Shown: positions 6,683-13,935 of the stretch, one piece after another | How the letters are laid out: each line of letters opens with the position of its first letter | How positions within the stretch are numbered: position 1 is the stretch's first letter | Source of the DNA: Defluviitaleaceae bacterium | GTDB taxonomy: Bacteria > Bacillota > Clostridia > Lachnospirales > WRAX01 | DNA: 53,942 bases | Assembly (NCBI GenBank): GCA_009779935.1 | Contig: WRAX01000016.1 | Span: 1 to 53,942 of the forward strand | Reading direction: 5' to 3' | Notes under the pieces: model-generated | What the model was told of the DNA's origin: nothing | Databases searched by the model: none | Seen by the model: the letters and a program-made list of their open reading frames with translations, nothing else | Position numbers and translations under genes: made by a program

Positions 6683-8149
6683 GTGTCAAATAATTATAAA
6701 AGCAAGAGTGGTGCAACACCATCAGAATCCACCGCAGATAAGATTTCTGAAATTTACAAACAATTGGAGGGTGGTATACAAAGCCTTTACGATAGCGACC
6801 GTTATAAAAAATATCTGGATGTGATGTCCAGATTCCATCGTTACAGCCCAAGGAACTCACTTCTCATTTACATGCAAAACCCCGATGCCAGCCATGTTGC
6901 CGGCTATGGTGCTTGGAGGAAGGATTTTAACCGCCAAGTTAAGAAGGGTGAGAAGGGAATGAAAATCCTTGCTCCTATACCCATTAGAACCAAAGAAGTG
7001 CCCGACAAGGACGCAACAGAAAGCGTCAAGGATGTTAAGTCAGAAGAAGGGCTTTTGACAATGCGTTTTAAGGTGTCTTATGTTTTTGATGTGTCGCAGA
7101 CGGATGGGCCACCCCTACCTTCCATAGCAAGCAGACTACAAGGAGATGTGGCAGACCACCCGGAAATTCTTAACATTTTGAAAGATATTTCCCCTGTACC
7201 CGTCTACCTAGAAGCTATGTCAGGCGGCAAAAATGGATACTATTCACCTCAAAGGGGGCTGATTGCTGTTAGAGAGGGATTAAGCGAAGCCCAGATCGTT
7301 AAAACCCTAATCCATGAGATTGTGCATGCAAGGCTGCATAATCCCGACCTGCATCCCGACAAAACCAAGCTTGACCGCAGTACAAAAGAGGTGGAAGCTG
7401 AATCTGTTGCATATATTGTCTGCCAGCACTTGGGTTTGGATGCATCAGAATACAGCTTTGGATACATAGCAGGATGGGGTCAGGAGAACTTGGAAGAATT
7501 TAAGGCATCTTTGAATGTTATCCAAAAAGAAGCCGGTGAACTTATATGCGCAATTGATGAGCATTTTCCGGTTTTGGGTAAAGAAAAAACTAAGGAGGAA
7601 GAAATGATGCAAACAACCATGCACAATGGCAAAATGATAGAGATTCCGGATTTTGAAAGCAGAATCGTTTTGAAAGGCACCGACAAAATCCCTTTGACAT
7701 GGAATTGTTACAAAAGCGGAGAGGTCTTTTCTCAATACGGCCGCACTGTGGTATTGGTTGAGAATTTAGGCAGCTGCCCATTGCAGGGCGAAATGCTGGG
7801 TTTTACATGTTATCGCCAATCCGGAACAATGTATGAGAGTAAAGAATTTGAAAATAATTGGGCATGCCTATATGGCACGGAGCATTGTAAAAGAGACATC
7901 GACCTCATACCCAGGTGGCTGATGGAGAGCCTTGGCACTCCGAACATCCTTTGCTGCAATCCCGAGGATATAGAGTGGCATGATGCGGAAAATTTGGGGC
8001 AAAGAATCGCAGAATGGTTAAAAAACAACCCTAATAAAACACTTGACACCATAAGCAAGACAGACACTATGGACAAGCTTATCAAAGATTCTTTGGCTAA
8101 GAACCTGTCTACAATAATTCAAACCCTACGCAACAACGTATGTGCATGA
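6683..8149 (+). pseudogene. ArdC-like antirestriction protein gene, 3' end disrupted by an IS
   Basis: The gene starts at GTG behind GAGGTGAC. Residues 20-160 form an ArdC N-terminal-like region (RFHRYSPRNSLLIYMQNP, GAWRKDFNRQVKKGEKGMKIL), known in the family to bind single-stranded DNA. Residues 180-260 hold a zincin-like domain with HEIVHARLH, an HExxH site. The rest is a variable C-terminal region. At codon 473 an 841-bp IS enters, and the frame runs 16 codons into it. Rejoining across one copy of the TAA target duplication gives 18 further in-frame codons ending at 9002, so the original C-terminus is recoverable. The core domains are intact, so some function may remain. It would protect incoming DNA during establishment. 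Confidence 0.75.
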
Positions 8150-8610
8150 GAAATCTTAACCATACTCTCTGCTGACGACACAAGAAACTCGTAGTCTTTT
8201 GATAGCCTACGAGAGCCACCCATCCAACTAAAGGTGCGTTCCACGCACCATCTTCTGGGTAAAACTTGCCAACCAACATCGGCTATACGCTGGATAATGT
8301 CTACAGTTAGCCCTATTGTCTCTGCAGCTGTTTTGAAAGTTCCACGAAATCCAGCGTCTCCACCAACACCTTTAATTGTGGGATATTTGGATTTGGTTTT
8401 CTTAATAACATCGCCACCAGCTATTGTGTCGTGGATATTGGCAGGACGCACTTTGACATAGAGCAAATGTCCTTGTGTGTCCGTGGTTATGTGTTGCTTG
8501 CGACCTTTGACCTTTTTACCGCCATCAAAGCCTTTATGTTGTGCGGCATGAGCAGTTTCGACACTCCGAGAGTCAATGAGTGCGTAGGTTGGTTCTGGGT
8601 CTTTACCCAT
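8119..8610 (-). CDS. IS5-family transposase, catalytic frame (ORF B)
   Basis: The 163 residues contain the DDE catalytic core. The first Asp is in ALIDSRSVETA, the second in GVGGDAGFRG, and the Glu is in VERTFSWMGGSRRLSKDYE, which also carries the conserved Arg and Lys of the IS4/IS5 clan. The ATG at 8610 is probably not the main start. The product is expected mostly as a fusion with ORF A by -1 frameshifting. All catalytic residues are present, so the copy may be active. Confidence 0.88.
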   Translation of the reverse strand: MGKDPEPTYALIDSRSVETAHAAQHKGFDGGKKVKGRKQHITTDTQGHLLYVKVRPANIHDTIAGGDVIKKTKSKYPTIKGVGGDAGFRGTFKTAAETIGLTVDIIQRIADVGWQVLPRRWCVERTFSWMGGSRRLSKDYEFLVSSAESMVKISHAHTLLRRV

Positions 8611-8612
8611 AG

Positions 8613-8879
8613 CTACTCTGCTTTTTTTACCAGCAAAGCAAGCATTTTATCCCACAACCCGCTTGCTGTGGATCTTTGGTAAAAGGCGTGAACAGCCGTC
8701 CATTTAGGAAAGTCTTTTGGTAATTGCCTCCACTGGCATCCAGTTTTGTTGACATACAGCACGGCATCCACCAATTTCTTCTTGCTGTATACACGGAAAT
8801 GACCACCCCTCTTTTCTTTCTCGAAGAGATGCTTTACGACGTGCCATTGTTTTGTGGTTAGATTACTGGGATATGTCAT
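8613..8879 (-). CDS. IS5-family transposase, N-terminal frame (ORF A)
   Basis: The 88 residues form the DNA-binding N-terminal part of an IS5-type transposase: LTTKQWHVVKHLF, then DAVLYVNKTGCQWRQLPKDFPKW, a highly conserved IS5 segment, then AVHAFYQRSTASGLWDKML. The frame ends just after a run of seven A residues on the coding strand (T7 at 8622-8628). A -1 slip there would read on as VKKSRVAMGKD into the second frame, which is the known expression mode of some IS5 groups. Confidence 0.88.
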   Translation of the reverse strand: MTYPSNLTTKQWHVVKHLFEKEKRGGHFRVYSKKKLVDAVLYVNKTGCQWRQLPKDFPKWTAVHAFYQRSTASGLWDKMLALLVKKAE

Positions 8880-9034
8880 AAATTCTCAATTCCTTTTTTG
8901 TTATATATCGGCGGGTTTGGAGGTTTATTGTAGACAGGTTCTAAATCTCAGCCCTCTTTGCCGCACAAAAACAATCTTTCTTTGACTAAAAAATCTTTGT
9001 AAATCTTTGTCGGTGATTAGGAGCGTGATAATCA

Positions 9035-9499
9035 ATGAAAAGGCCATACACAGAAAAAACAAAAAATCTCACCCGCAGCCATAATTACAGGGATATGTAT
9101 TTCGCCCACAACAAAGGTATCACCATCCCAAAAACCCCAATAAAGGGGTTATATTTTTGCCCATATTGCGGCAAACCTTTGTGGAATAAGCAAAAGATTG
9201 TTATTGACCACATCTATGCCATACGCAGGGTGCAGTACACCAAACACCTTCGGGAACACTTCAAATCCTTGCATGATGGGGTTAATGACATTTCCAATCT
9301 CGTGGCCTGTTGTAGGCGTTGCAATGGCAGAAAGGGCAAAAAGGGTGGCGCGTGGGTATTTCTGGCTCATTATGGCGTATATTTTATGCCCTTTGTGCGG
9401 CTGCTTGCTGCACTTTGCATCATGGTCAGTGCGGCTTTGGCGATACATGTAATATTGAGCATTGAGCAATATGGGTGTTATTGTTGCCATGGCAAATAG
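9035..9499 (+). CDS. HNH endonuclease-like protein with C-terminal membrane segment
   Basis: The product has 154 residues and the start has AGGAG upstream. Residues 41-107 show an HNH fold: CPYCGKP (zinc knuckle), VIDHIYAI (the D-H of the active site), then ISNLVACCRRCNGRKG (N of HNH and the second C-x-x-C pair). The C-terminal 45 residues are hydrophobic (FMPFVRLLAALCIMVSAALAIHVIL) and look like a membrane helix, which is unusual for an HNH enzyme. The tail may be a frame extension beyond an ancestral end. It lies between the ardC-like gene and parA, and its substrate is unknown. Confidence 0.7.
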   Translation: MKRPYTEKTKNLTRSHNYRDMYFAHNKGITIPKTPIKGLYFCPYCGKPLWNKQKIVIDHIYAIRRVQYTKHLREHFKSLHDGVNDISNLVACCRRCNGRKGKKGGAWVFLAHYGVYFMPFVRLLAALCIMVSAALAIHVILSIEQYGCYCCHGK

Positions 9500-9552
9500 C
9501 TTATTTTTTCAGTTTTTTCTTACTAAAAATATGAATTTAAGGAGCGTTACAA

Positions 9553-10428
9553 ATGAACAATTCAAATCATTCAAGCAATTTAAGCTGTTCAAACAGCTTA
9601 AAAAGGTCGAGTAAATCCAAAATCATAACCATAGCCAACCAAAAAGGCGGCGTTGGCAAAACAACTACGGCTTGCAATCTTGGATATGCCTTGGTGCGCC
9701 TTGGCAAGTCTGTTTTGCTGGTGGACTGCGACCCACAGGCCAATCTGTCAATGAGTGTAGGCATCGAACATCCGGACGGGTTGCTTATTTCCATGCCCTC
9801 CTTATTGTCGCAGGTGCTGGATGATAGCCTATTACCCTGTAAGGGTGAGTTTATAAAAATCCCTGATATTTCAAAAGAGCCGGATAAGCAGCCTCATATA
9901 ATCCCCAGCAGCATGAAGTTGACAGCACTGGAAAACAAGCTGCGTGACGAAATAGGTGGAGAGAATACCTTGAAGAGTATTTTAGAGCCTTTGCGTTATG
10001 ATTATGAATACATCATCATCGATACCAACCCGTATTTGGGGCTTTTGACCATTAATGCGCTGGTGGCTTGTGATGAAGTAATTATGCCGGCAAGTCCCCA
10101 GTTGTGGTCAGCCGTTGGTTTAACAGACTTACTCGGAACAATTGCCAAGGTTAAGCGCAAGCTTAATCCTAACATTTCCATAGCCGGAATTTTGCTAACC
10201 ATATGTGATGAGCGCACACGGTTATCACGAGAAGCAAGGGCATTGATAGTTGATGCCTACGGCCAACGACTAAAAATATTCGATAACCATATCCCGGCCA
10301 CTGTACGGGTTGGCGAGGCTAATTATTTAAGCCAAAGCATTTTCGATTATGCGCTGGATAGTAAGGTTGCTTTGGCTTATGAAAATTTTGCAAGTGAAGT
10401 TCTAAATTTAGCAGGGGGTGAGATTTAA
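9553..10428 (+). CDS. parA: ParA/Soj-family partition ATPase
   Basis: This 291-residue protein moves and positions the element together with ParB. The deviant Walker A motif KGGVGKTT is at about 34-41, the Walker A' region VLLVDCDPQAN at 58-68, and Walker B YIIIDTNPYLGLL in the middle. The first 22 residues are low-complexity Asn/Ser and precede the fold. AAGGAGCG six bases before the ATG supports that start. A perfect 24-bp palindrome lies in codons 9-17. It overlaps the next gene by one base, and parB follows. Partition genes point to a phase when the element exists as a replicating circle. Confidence 0.92.
   Translation: MNNSNHSSNLSCSNSLKRSSKSKIITIANQKGGVGKTTTACNLGYALVRLGKSVLLVDCDPQANLSMSVGIEHPDGLLISMPSLLSQVLDDSLLPCKGEFIKIPDISKEPDKQPHIIPSSMKLTALENKLRDEIGGENTLKSILEPLRYDYEYIIIDTNPYLGLLTINALVACDEVIMPASPQLWSAVGLTDLLGTIAKVKRKLNPNISIAGILLTICDERTRLSREARALIVDAYGQRLKIFDNHIPATVRVGEANYLSQSIFDYALDSKVALAYENFASEVLNLAGGEI
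9579..9602. promoter_or_regulatory. Perfect 24-bp palindrome inside the start of parA
   Basis: TTTAAGCTGTT (9579-9589), CA, then AACAGCTTAAA (9592-9602), with both arms exact. It could be a ParB-binding centromere (parS), an operator, or an mRNA hairpin that limits parA translation. The sequence alone does not decide. Confidence 0.5.
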
Positions 10429-10757
10429 TGACTTGGGATGTAGGACAATTACTTTGGGCTATTGAACGTGATGTGAGTGGAGAGGCCATAGACATTGCCG
10501 GATATGCTTTTGTGAGAAAGGACGAGCAATATGCGCTTGTTTCTGCTTTTACTTTCGAGGAAGGTGACTTATCAAGTATTTATAGGTTTCCACATAGTGA
10601 TATTTTTGACACAGCAGAGGAAGCGCAAAAGGCTTTGGCTTTGATTCTGGATTTAGAACTTGAAATTACAACCGGAGACAAGAGATGCAAGACCGGAGGT
10701 GGAATGAAATGTCAAAAAATCTTAAAAAGCCAAATCTTAAAAAGCCTGATGTGTTGA
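10428..10757 (+). CDS. Hypothetical protein between parA and parB
   Basis: This 109-residue protein is not recognised. It starts in a TAATG overlap with parA and overlaps parB by 49 bp, so it is likely translated as part of the par operon. The first 85 residues alternate beta-like and polar segments (AGYAFVRKDEQYALVSAFTF, IYRFPHSDIFDTAEEAQKALALIL). The last 20 residues (basic, Cys-containing) coincide with the parB ribosome site and may be unconstrained. Its place suggests a partition or copy-control accessory role. Confidence 0.55.
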   Translation: MTWDVGQLLWAIERDVSGEAIDIAGYAFVRKDEQYALVSAFTFEEGDLSSIYRFPHSDIFDTAEEAQKALALILDLELEITTGDKRCKTGGGMKCQKILKSQILKSLMC

Positions 10758-11932
10758 CAGATTTGTTTGATGACATCACAGGAGAGGTTGTAGAGCTTAA
10801 CCTTAACAACTTGATAGACTTCAAAAACCACCCATTCTATGTAAATGAGGATGAAGCTTTGGATGATTTGTTGGAGAGCATTAAAAAGCACGGCGTGTTA
10901 ACCCCTCTTCTTGTGCGACCCATCACCAACAAAGCCACTGACAATATGCACGGAACCCAAATATCAACAATACCTACCAAATATGAAAAACTGGCAGGTC
11001 ATCGCCGAAGCTTGGCAGCAAAAATGGCAGGGTTTACTACTGTACCGGCAAGGATTTTCCGCAATTTATCTGACGAGGATGCCATGGCTATTGTCATCGA
11101 AACCAATCTTATGCAGCGTTCCTTTGCTGATATGCGCCACAGTGAAAAGGCTGCGGTTATTGCTTTGCATCATTCTGAGATGTTTAGTCAGGGTAAGCGT
11201 AATGATATTTTGGAGGGATTAGCAGAGTTGGAGGGATTGGAAGGGTTGGAAGGTGAAGAAAGCAAAGAAATGACATCGGCAGAGGTTGCCGCCCCCACAT
11301 CTTGCTGCAATAGCGAAAAGAGTAGCAAAGCTTTTGGTGCAGGCAAAAAGGTCGCCGATATGTACAGCCTATCATCCCGCACTGTGTCACGATATTTGCG
11401 CATAAACAAACTTGTTCCGTTTTTCAAGAAGATGCTGGACGATGGTCATATTGACTTTTTGCCCGCCGTTACCCTTTCTTTTTTGACTGAAAATGAGCAG
11501 GAGATGATTGCTCATTACTGCATCACAGCGGATACATCAGGCTGTCGCATAGATACAAAGAAAGCTGATTTGCTGCGGGAACTATCAAAGACAGGCGAGC
11601 TATGTGCAAAAACAGGTTTGAAGGTGTTGCAAGGTGATTTTGCCCACAAGAAGCCACGCCCCGCCACCATCAAGATTAATTCAGGTTTGTATGGGCAATA
11701 TTTCACCAAAGAGCAGTCATCAAAAGAAGTGGCTGACATTGTGGAGAGGGCTTTGGAAGTGTATTTTAGGGGCGATACCACCAATCAGGACGATAGCGAT
11801 AATGCGCCAGGTGCATCCGAGAATGAACAAAACACAGCAGGGGCGGAACAGGATACACCCAAAAATAGTGACAGCAGCCTAAATGACAGCCGCAACCCTA
11901 ATGCAGAGGAGAACAACCATGAAACTATCTAA
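10709..11932 (+). CDS. parB: ParB-family partition protein
   Basis: The product has 407 residues from the ATG at 10709, which has GGAGGTGG six bases upstream; an earlier in-frame ATG at 10685 precedes the ribosome site. The N-terminal ParB/Srx-like domain contains LLESIKKHGVLTPLLVRP and the box AGHRRSLAAKMAG. ARIFRNLSDEDAMAIVIETNLMQR matches the conserved E-N-L-Q-R region. A helix-turn-helix follows (KVADMYSLSSRTVSRYLRINKL). The linker holds a small repeat, ELEGLEGLEGEE, from GGATTGGAA-like DNA units. The C-terminal 60 residues are acidic and disordered. It partners ParA and likely binds a parS site, perhaps the palindrome in parA. Confidence 0.88.
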   Translation: MSKNLKKPNLKKPDVLTDLFDDITGEVVELNLNNLIDFKNHPFYVNEDEALDDLLESIKKHGVLTPLLVRPITNKATDNMHGTQISTIPTKYEKLAGHRRSLAAKMAGFTTVPARIFRNLSDEDAMAIVIETNLMQRSFADMRHSEKAAVIALHHSEMFSQGKRNDILEGLAELEGLEGLEGEESKEMTSAEVAAPTSCCNSEKSSKAFGAGKKVADMYSLSSRTVSRYLRINKLVPFFKKMLDDGHIDFLPAVTLSFLTENEQEMIAHYCITADTSGCRIDTKKADLLRELSKTGELCAKTGLKVLQGDFAHKKPRPATIKINSGLYGQYFTKEQSSKEVADIVERALEVYFRGDTTNQDDSDNAPGASENEQNTAGAEQDTPKNSDSSLNDSRNPNAEENNHETI

Positions 11933-12764
11933 CACAGTTATTGAAAAGCTGTTAAACCCCGCCTTCAAATCACGAAACGCCATTGCCTTGCTGTTTTACA
12001 TAGCAAGATTACAAGATGACAGTGGTTTTGTAGTGGGATTGCATTATAAGGACATACAAGAAGCCCTTAAAATAAATCCATCAGGATTCTATGCTGCTAT
12101 GAAGTATTTGGAAGAGCATGATATAATAGAGACTAACTGGAACGGCAATAATGAAGCTTATGACTACGGATATTTTGCCCTTCACATCAAGGATAATGAT
12201 TTTAGTAAAAGAAAAAGCTTCAAACAAGGTTATCTCAACATCCACCGTGCCATTTTTGCAAATCCCATCTTTATGTCTGCACCTTGTAATATACAAAAGC
12301 TGGTTATTAAATTCACCCAGCATGTATTTATTAACTTCAAGCATATGAAGGATGTTGCAAGGGTGACATATGCCACTGTTTGCAAATGGCTTGGCGTGAA
12401 AATGCGGACGGCAAAGCGTTTGGTATGGCTGATGGAGTTTCTTGGTATCTTAAAACTTGAAAAACGCCCCGATGGTTTTTCTGCAATAAACTTTGGTGAG
12501 CAAGCAAAATCCATGCGAGAAGAAGACAACCTTTCAACATCAGCAAAGCACATAAGAAATACTGCGGTGATAGCCCATGCCTTGCGTATAGCAAAAGCCA
12601 GAAAGGTGGAGGTAGAAGATTTGCAGTTTGCAAGCAATATCTTGGTAAAGCACGGTGTCAGCTGTGCCATAAAAATAAAATCCGCTGTTTTGGACTGCGC
12701 TGTGTCCAAGGGCGGGTTTTTTATGGTTAAGGAGTTTGGGACGGTATTAAAGGGCGTGGTGTAG
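11919..12764 (+). CDS. Winged-helix-like DNA-binding protein, possible replication protein
   Basis: The product has 281 residues from the ATG at 11919 (AGGAG 6-10 bases upstream), overlapping parB by 14 bp. The first 75 residues look like a winged helix: RNAIALLFYIARLQDDSGFVVG, YKDIQEALKINPSGFYAAMKYLEEHDII. A second helix-rich DNA-binding-like part is near residues 135-175 (ARVTYATVCKWLGVKMRTAKRLVWLMEFLGIL). Two winged-helix units in tandem are seen in plasmid initiators. The gene is followed at once by a terminator and a DnaA-box cluster, which supports a replication role. No specific family was recognised, so this is inference. Confidence 0.5.
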   Translation: MKLSNTVIEKLLNPAFKSRNAIALLFYIARLQDDSGFVVGLHYKDIQEALKINPSGFYAAMKYLEEHDIIETNWNGNNEAYDYGYFALHIKDNDFSKRKSFKQGYLNIHRAIFANPIFMSAPCNIQKLVIKFTQHVFINFKHMKDVARVTYATVCKWLGVKMRTAKRLVWLMEFLGILKLEKRPDGFSAINFGEQAKSMREEDNLSTSAKHIRNTAVIAHALRIAKARKVEVEDLQFASNILVKHGVSCAIKIKSAVLDCAVSKGGFFMVKEFGTVLKGVV

Positions 12765-12816
12765 CGTGGATGCCTAAACTATCGCAGGTTTAGTCAATAA
12801 GTTATCAGCTATTTTT

Positions 12817-12864
12817 AGACCATCACAATTATGCTTTTTGAAGCATAGGGGTGGTGGTCTTTTT
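12817..12864 (+). terminator. Terminator of the par operon
   Basis: AGACCATCAC (12817-12826) pairs with GTGGTGGTCT (12851-12860), allowing G-T pairs, around an inner ATGCTT/AAGCAT hairpin. TTTT follows. Confidence 0.8.
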
Positions 12865-12982
12865 GTTGTGCTTCCAAAACTTTTTTCATTATTTCTTGGG
12901 TTTCTCTATTATGCTCTTTTCATTTTTTTCTTACTCAAAATACAGCTCACTAAAATTTAATGTCATTTTATGGCAAAATATT

Positions 12983-13219
12983 TGTGGATAAGTATCTTGT
13001 TTATCCACTTTTTTCTGTGGATGTTCCAAAACGGCGACAGCCAATCTTGGGGATTTTACAAAGCCGTGATGTGGATTTTCTGTTTTGGTGCAGATTTCAT
13101 CCTATCAAGCCAAGTTATGAAAAGCTGGGCATCAAAGGTTTTTCGACAAGTGCCAAGCAAGTTATCCTCGGTGGCTAATCTATTAAAAATCTTTTATTAT
13201 TTATTATATTATATTATAT
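12983..13219. other. DnaA-box cluster and AT-rich tract, putative replication origin
   Basis: The region 12,865-13,779 has no convincing gene. It contains a perfect DnaA box, TGTGGATAA (12983-12991), a 1-mismatch box, TTATCCACT (13001-13009), in opposite orientation, and 2-mismatch boxes at 13016-13024, 13070-13078 and 13162-13170. An almost pure A/T tract follows at 13177-13219. Boxes followed by an AT-rich unwinding region are the classic layout of a DnaA-dependent origin. The neighbouring par genes and winged-helix gene support an element-borne origin. Confidence 0.5.
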
Positions 13220-13345
13220 GGAGCAGACGGCACACGCCATAGTCACGCACTTTATAAGTGGGGTGCAGATTGTAGACAGAATACAATGGCAAAACAACAT
13301 CTGTCATCTATTTCATATGCCAACACGTGCCACTATGTGCCAGAC

Positions 13346-13510
13346 TATACCCAAACAATCCCAAAACAGTATCAGAAAACGCAGGATTTTTATTCGATTG
13401 CAAGGAGCCAGGTTCCGTGCATACCCAGAGGTATGTGCGGGTTCTTGGGACGCAGTAAATCGGATAAAAAGACAAGTTTAGTAACACTGTTTGGGGGTTG
13501 TTTGGGTATA
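13346..13510. repeat. 165-bp imperfect palindrome near the element end
   Basis: The outer 27 bases at 13346-13372 (beginning TATACCCAAACAA) match the complement of 13484-13510 at 24 of 27 positions. Similarity continues inward: TTTTTAT-CGATT against its complement, and GTGCATACC against GGTATGTGC around a central CAGA. The whole unit could fold as one long hairpin. It might be a miniature inverted-repeat element or a recombinase-binding region. No gene inside it is convincing. Confidence 0.6.
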
Positions 13511-13626
13511 ATTAGCCAACCACTACCGCCAGTCCGAACTTGCAAACCACGTCTTCCTGTTAAATCGATCAACCATCGAAGGTGTTGACCTCGCCAAGCA
13601 TGATAAACCTTCATCCGGTCATAATT

Positions 13627-13690
13627 ATTTTGGCACATTTTTGGCACATGATTTTTGCACTGGGGTGAGTTTTGATGAGTTGGGGTGAGT
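13627..13690. repeat. Short direct repeats beside the tRNA-Gly junction
   Basis: TTGGCACAT occurs twice about 11 bp apart (13627-13649). TGGGGTGAGT occurs at 13661-13670 and 13681-13690 with the related TTTGATGAGT between, a 10-bp phasing. Repeats phased with the helix near an integration end resemble arm-type binding sites of tyrosine integrases. An open frame (13512-13692, LANHYRQSELANHV...) crosses them but has no start and is unrecognised. Confidence 0.35.
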
Positions 13691-13745
13691 TGAAAAACAC
13701 AAATGAAACCACTATCACATTAGCTACAAAGTCCATATTAATAAT

Positions 13746-13774
13746 AAAAACCCCAATTTTCAGGGGCTTTTTTT
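13746..13774 (-). terminator. Terminator of tRNA-Gly, usable in both directions
   Basis: CCCC (13751-13754) and GGGG (13763-13766) form the stem, with a T-run on either strand: TTTTT on the minus side and seven T residues on the plus side. It separates the mobile element from the tRNA gene. Confidence 0.75.
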
Positions 13775-13779
13775 ATTAA

Positions 13780-13850
13780 GCACGAGACCGGATTTGAACC
13801 GGCGACCCTCGCCTTGGCAAGGCGATGCTCTACCACTGAGCCACTCGTGC
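13780..13850 (-). tRNA. tRNA-Gly (anticodon GCC)
   Basis: The 71-base cloverleaf has an acceptor GCACGAG/CTCGTGC, D-arm GCTC/GAGC, anticodon stem TCGCC/GGCGA with loop TTGCCAA (anticodon GCC at 13816-13818), and a T-arm with TTCAAAT. CCA is not encoded. Its 3' end faces the mobile element, as expected if the element integrated into the 3' part of this gene. The promoter and a 9-bp leader hairpin lie just upstream. Confidence 0.95.
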
Positions 13851-13851
13851 G

Positions 13852-13911
13852 AAGTGAGGCGGATTGTTTGCCTCACTTTTACTATTATACACTTTTTTTG
13901 AAAGTTGTCAA
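13852..13911 (-). promoter_or_regulatory. tRNA-Gly promoter and 5'-leader hairpin
   Basis: On the minus strand TTGACA (13906-13911) and TATAAT (13884-13889) are 16 bp apart. Right at the expected start site a perfect 9-bp hairpin, AAGTGAGGC/GCCTCACTT (13852-13860 and 13870-13878), ends one base before the tRNA. It would be part of the 5' leader removed by RNase P. Confidence 0.75.
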
Positions 13912-13935
13912 CACTTTTTTTCATTTTTTTGAAAA

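Larger units (their letters stand above)
8101..8941 (-). mobile_element. IS5-family insertion sequence, 841 bp
   Basis: Terminal inverted repeats begin GAACCTGTCTACAATAA at 8101 and end with the complement at 8941; the first 17 bases match exactly. TAA flanks both ends (8098-8100 and 8942-8944), a 3-bp target duplication. The transposase is on the minus strand in two frames, joined at an A7 run. The size, the two-frame layout and the DDE motifs fit the IS5 family. The IS interrupts the ardC-like gene. Confidence 0.9.

Noticed and set aside
12970-13242. Small hydrophobic ORF in the origin-like region
   Set aside because: The hydrophobic look comes from AT-rich DNA and DnaA boxes. There is no ribosome site and no recognised protein.
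13218-13692. Short overlapping frames on both strands near the element end
   Set aside because: They cross the 165-bp palindrome and phased repeats, lack ribosome sites, and match no integrase motif (no R-H-R-Y pattern).
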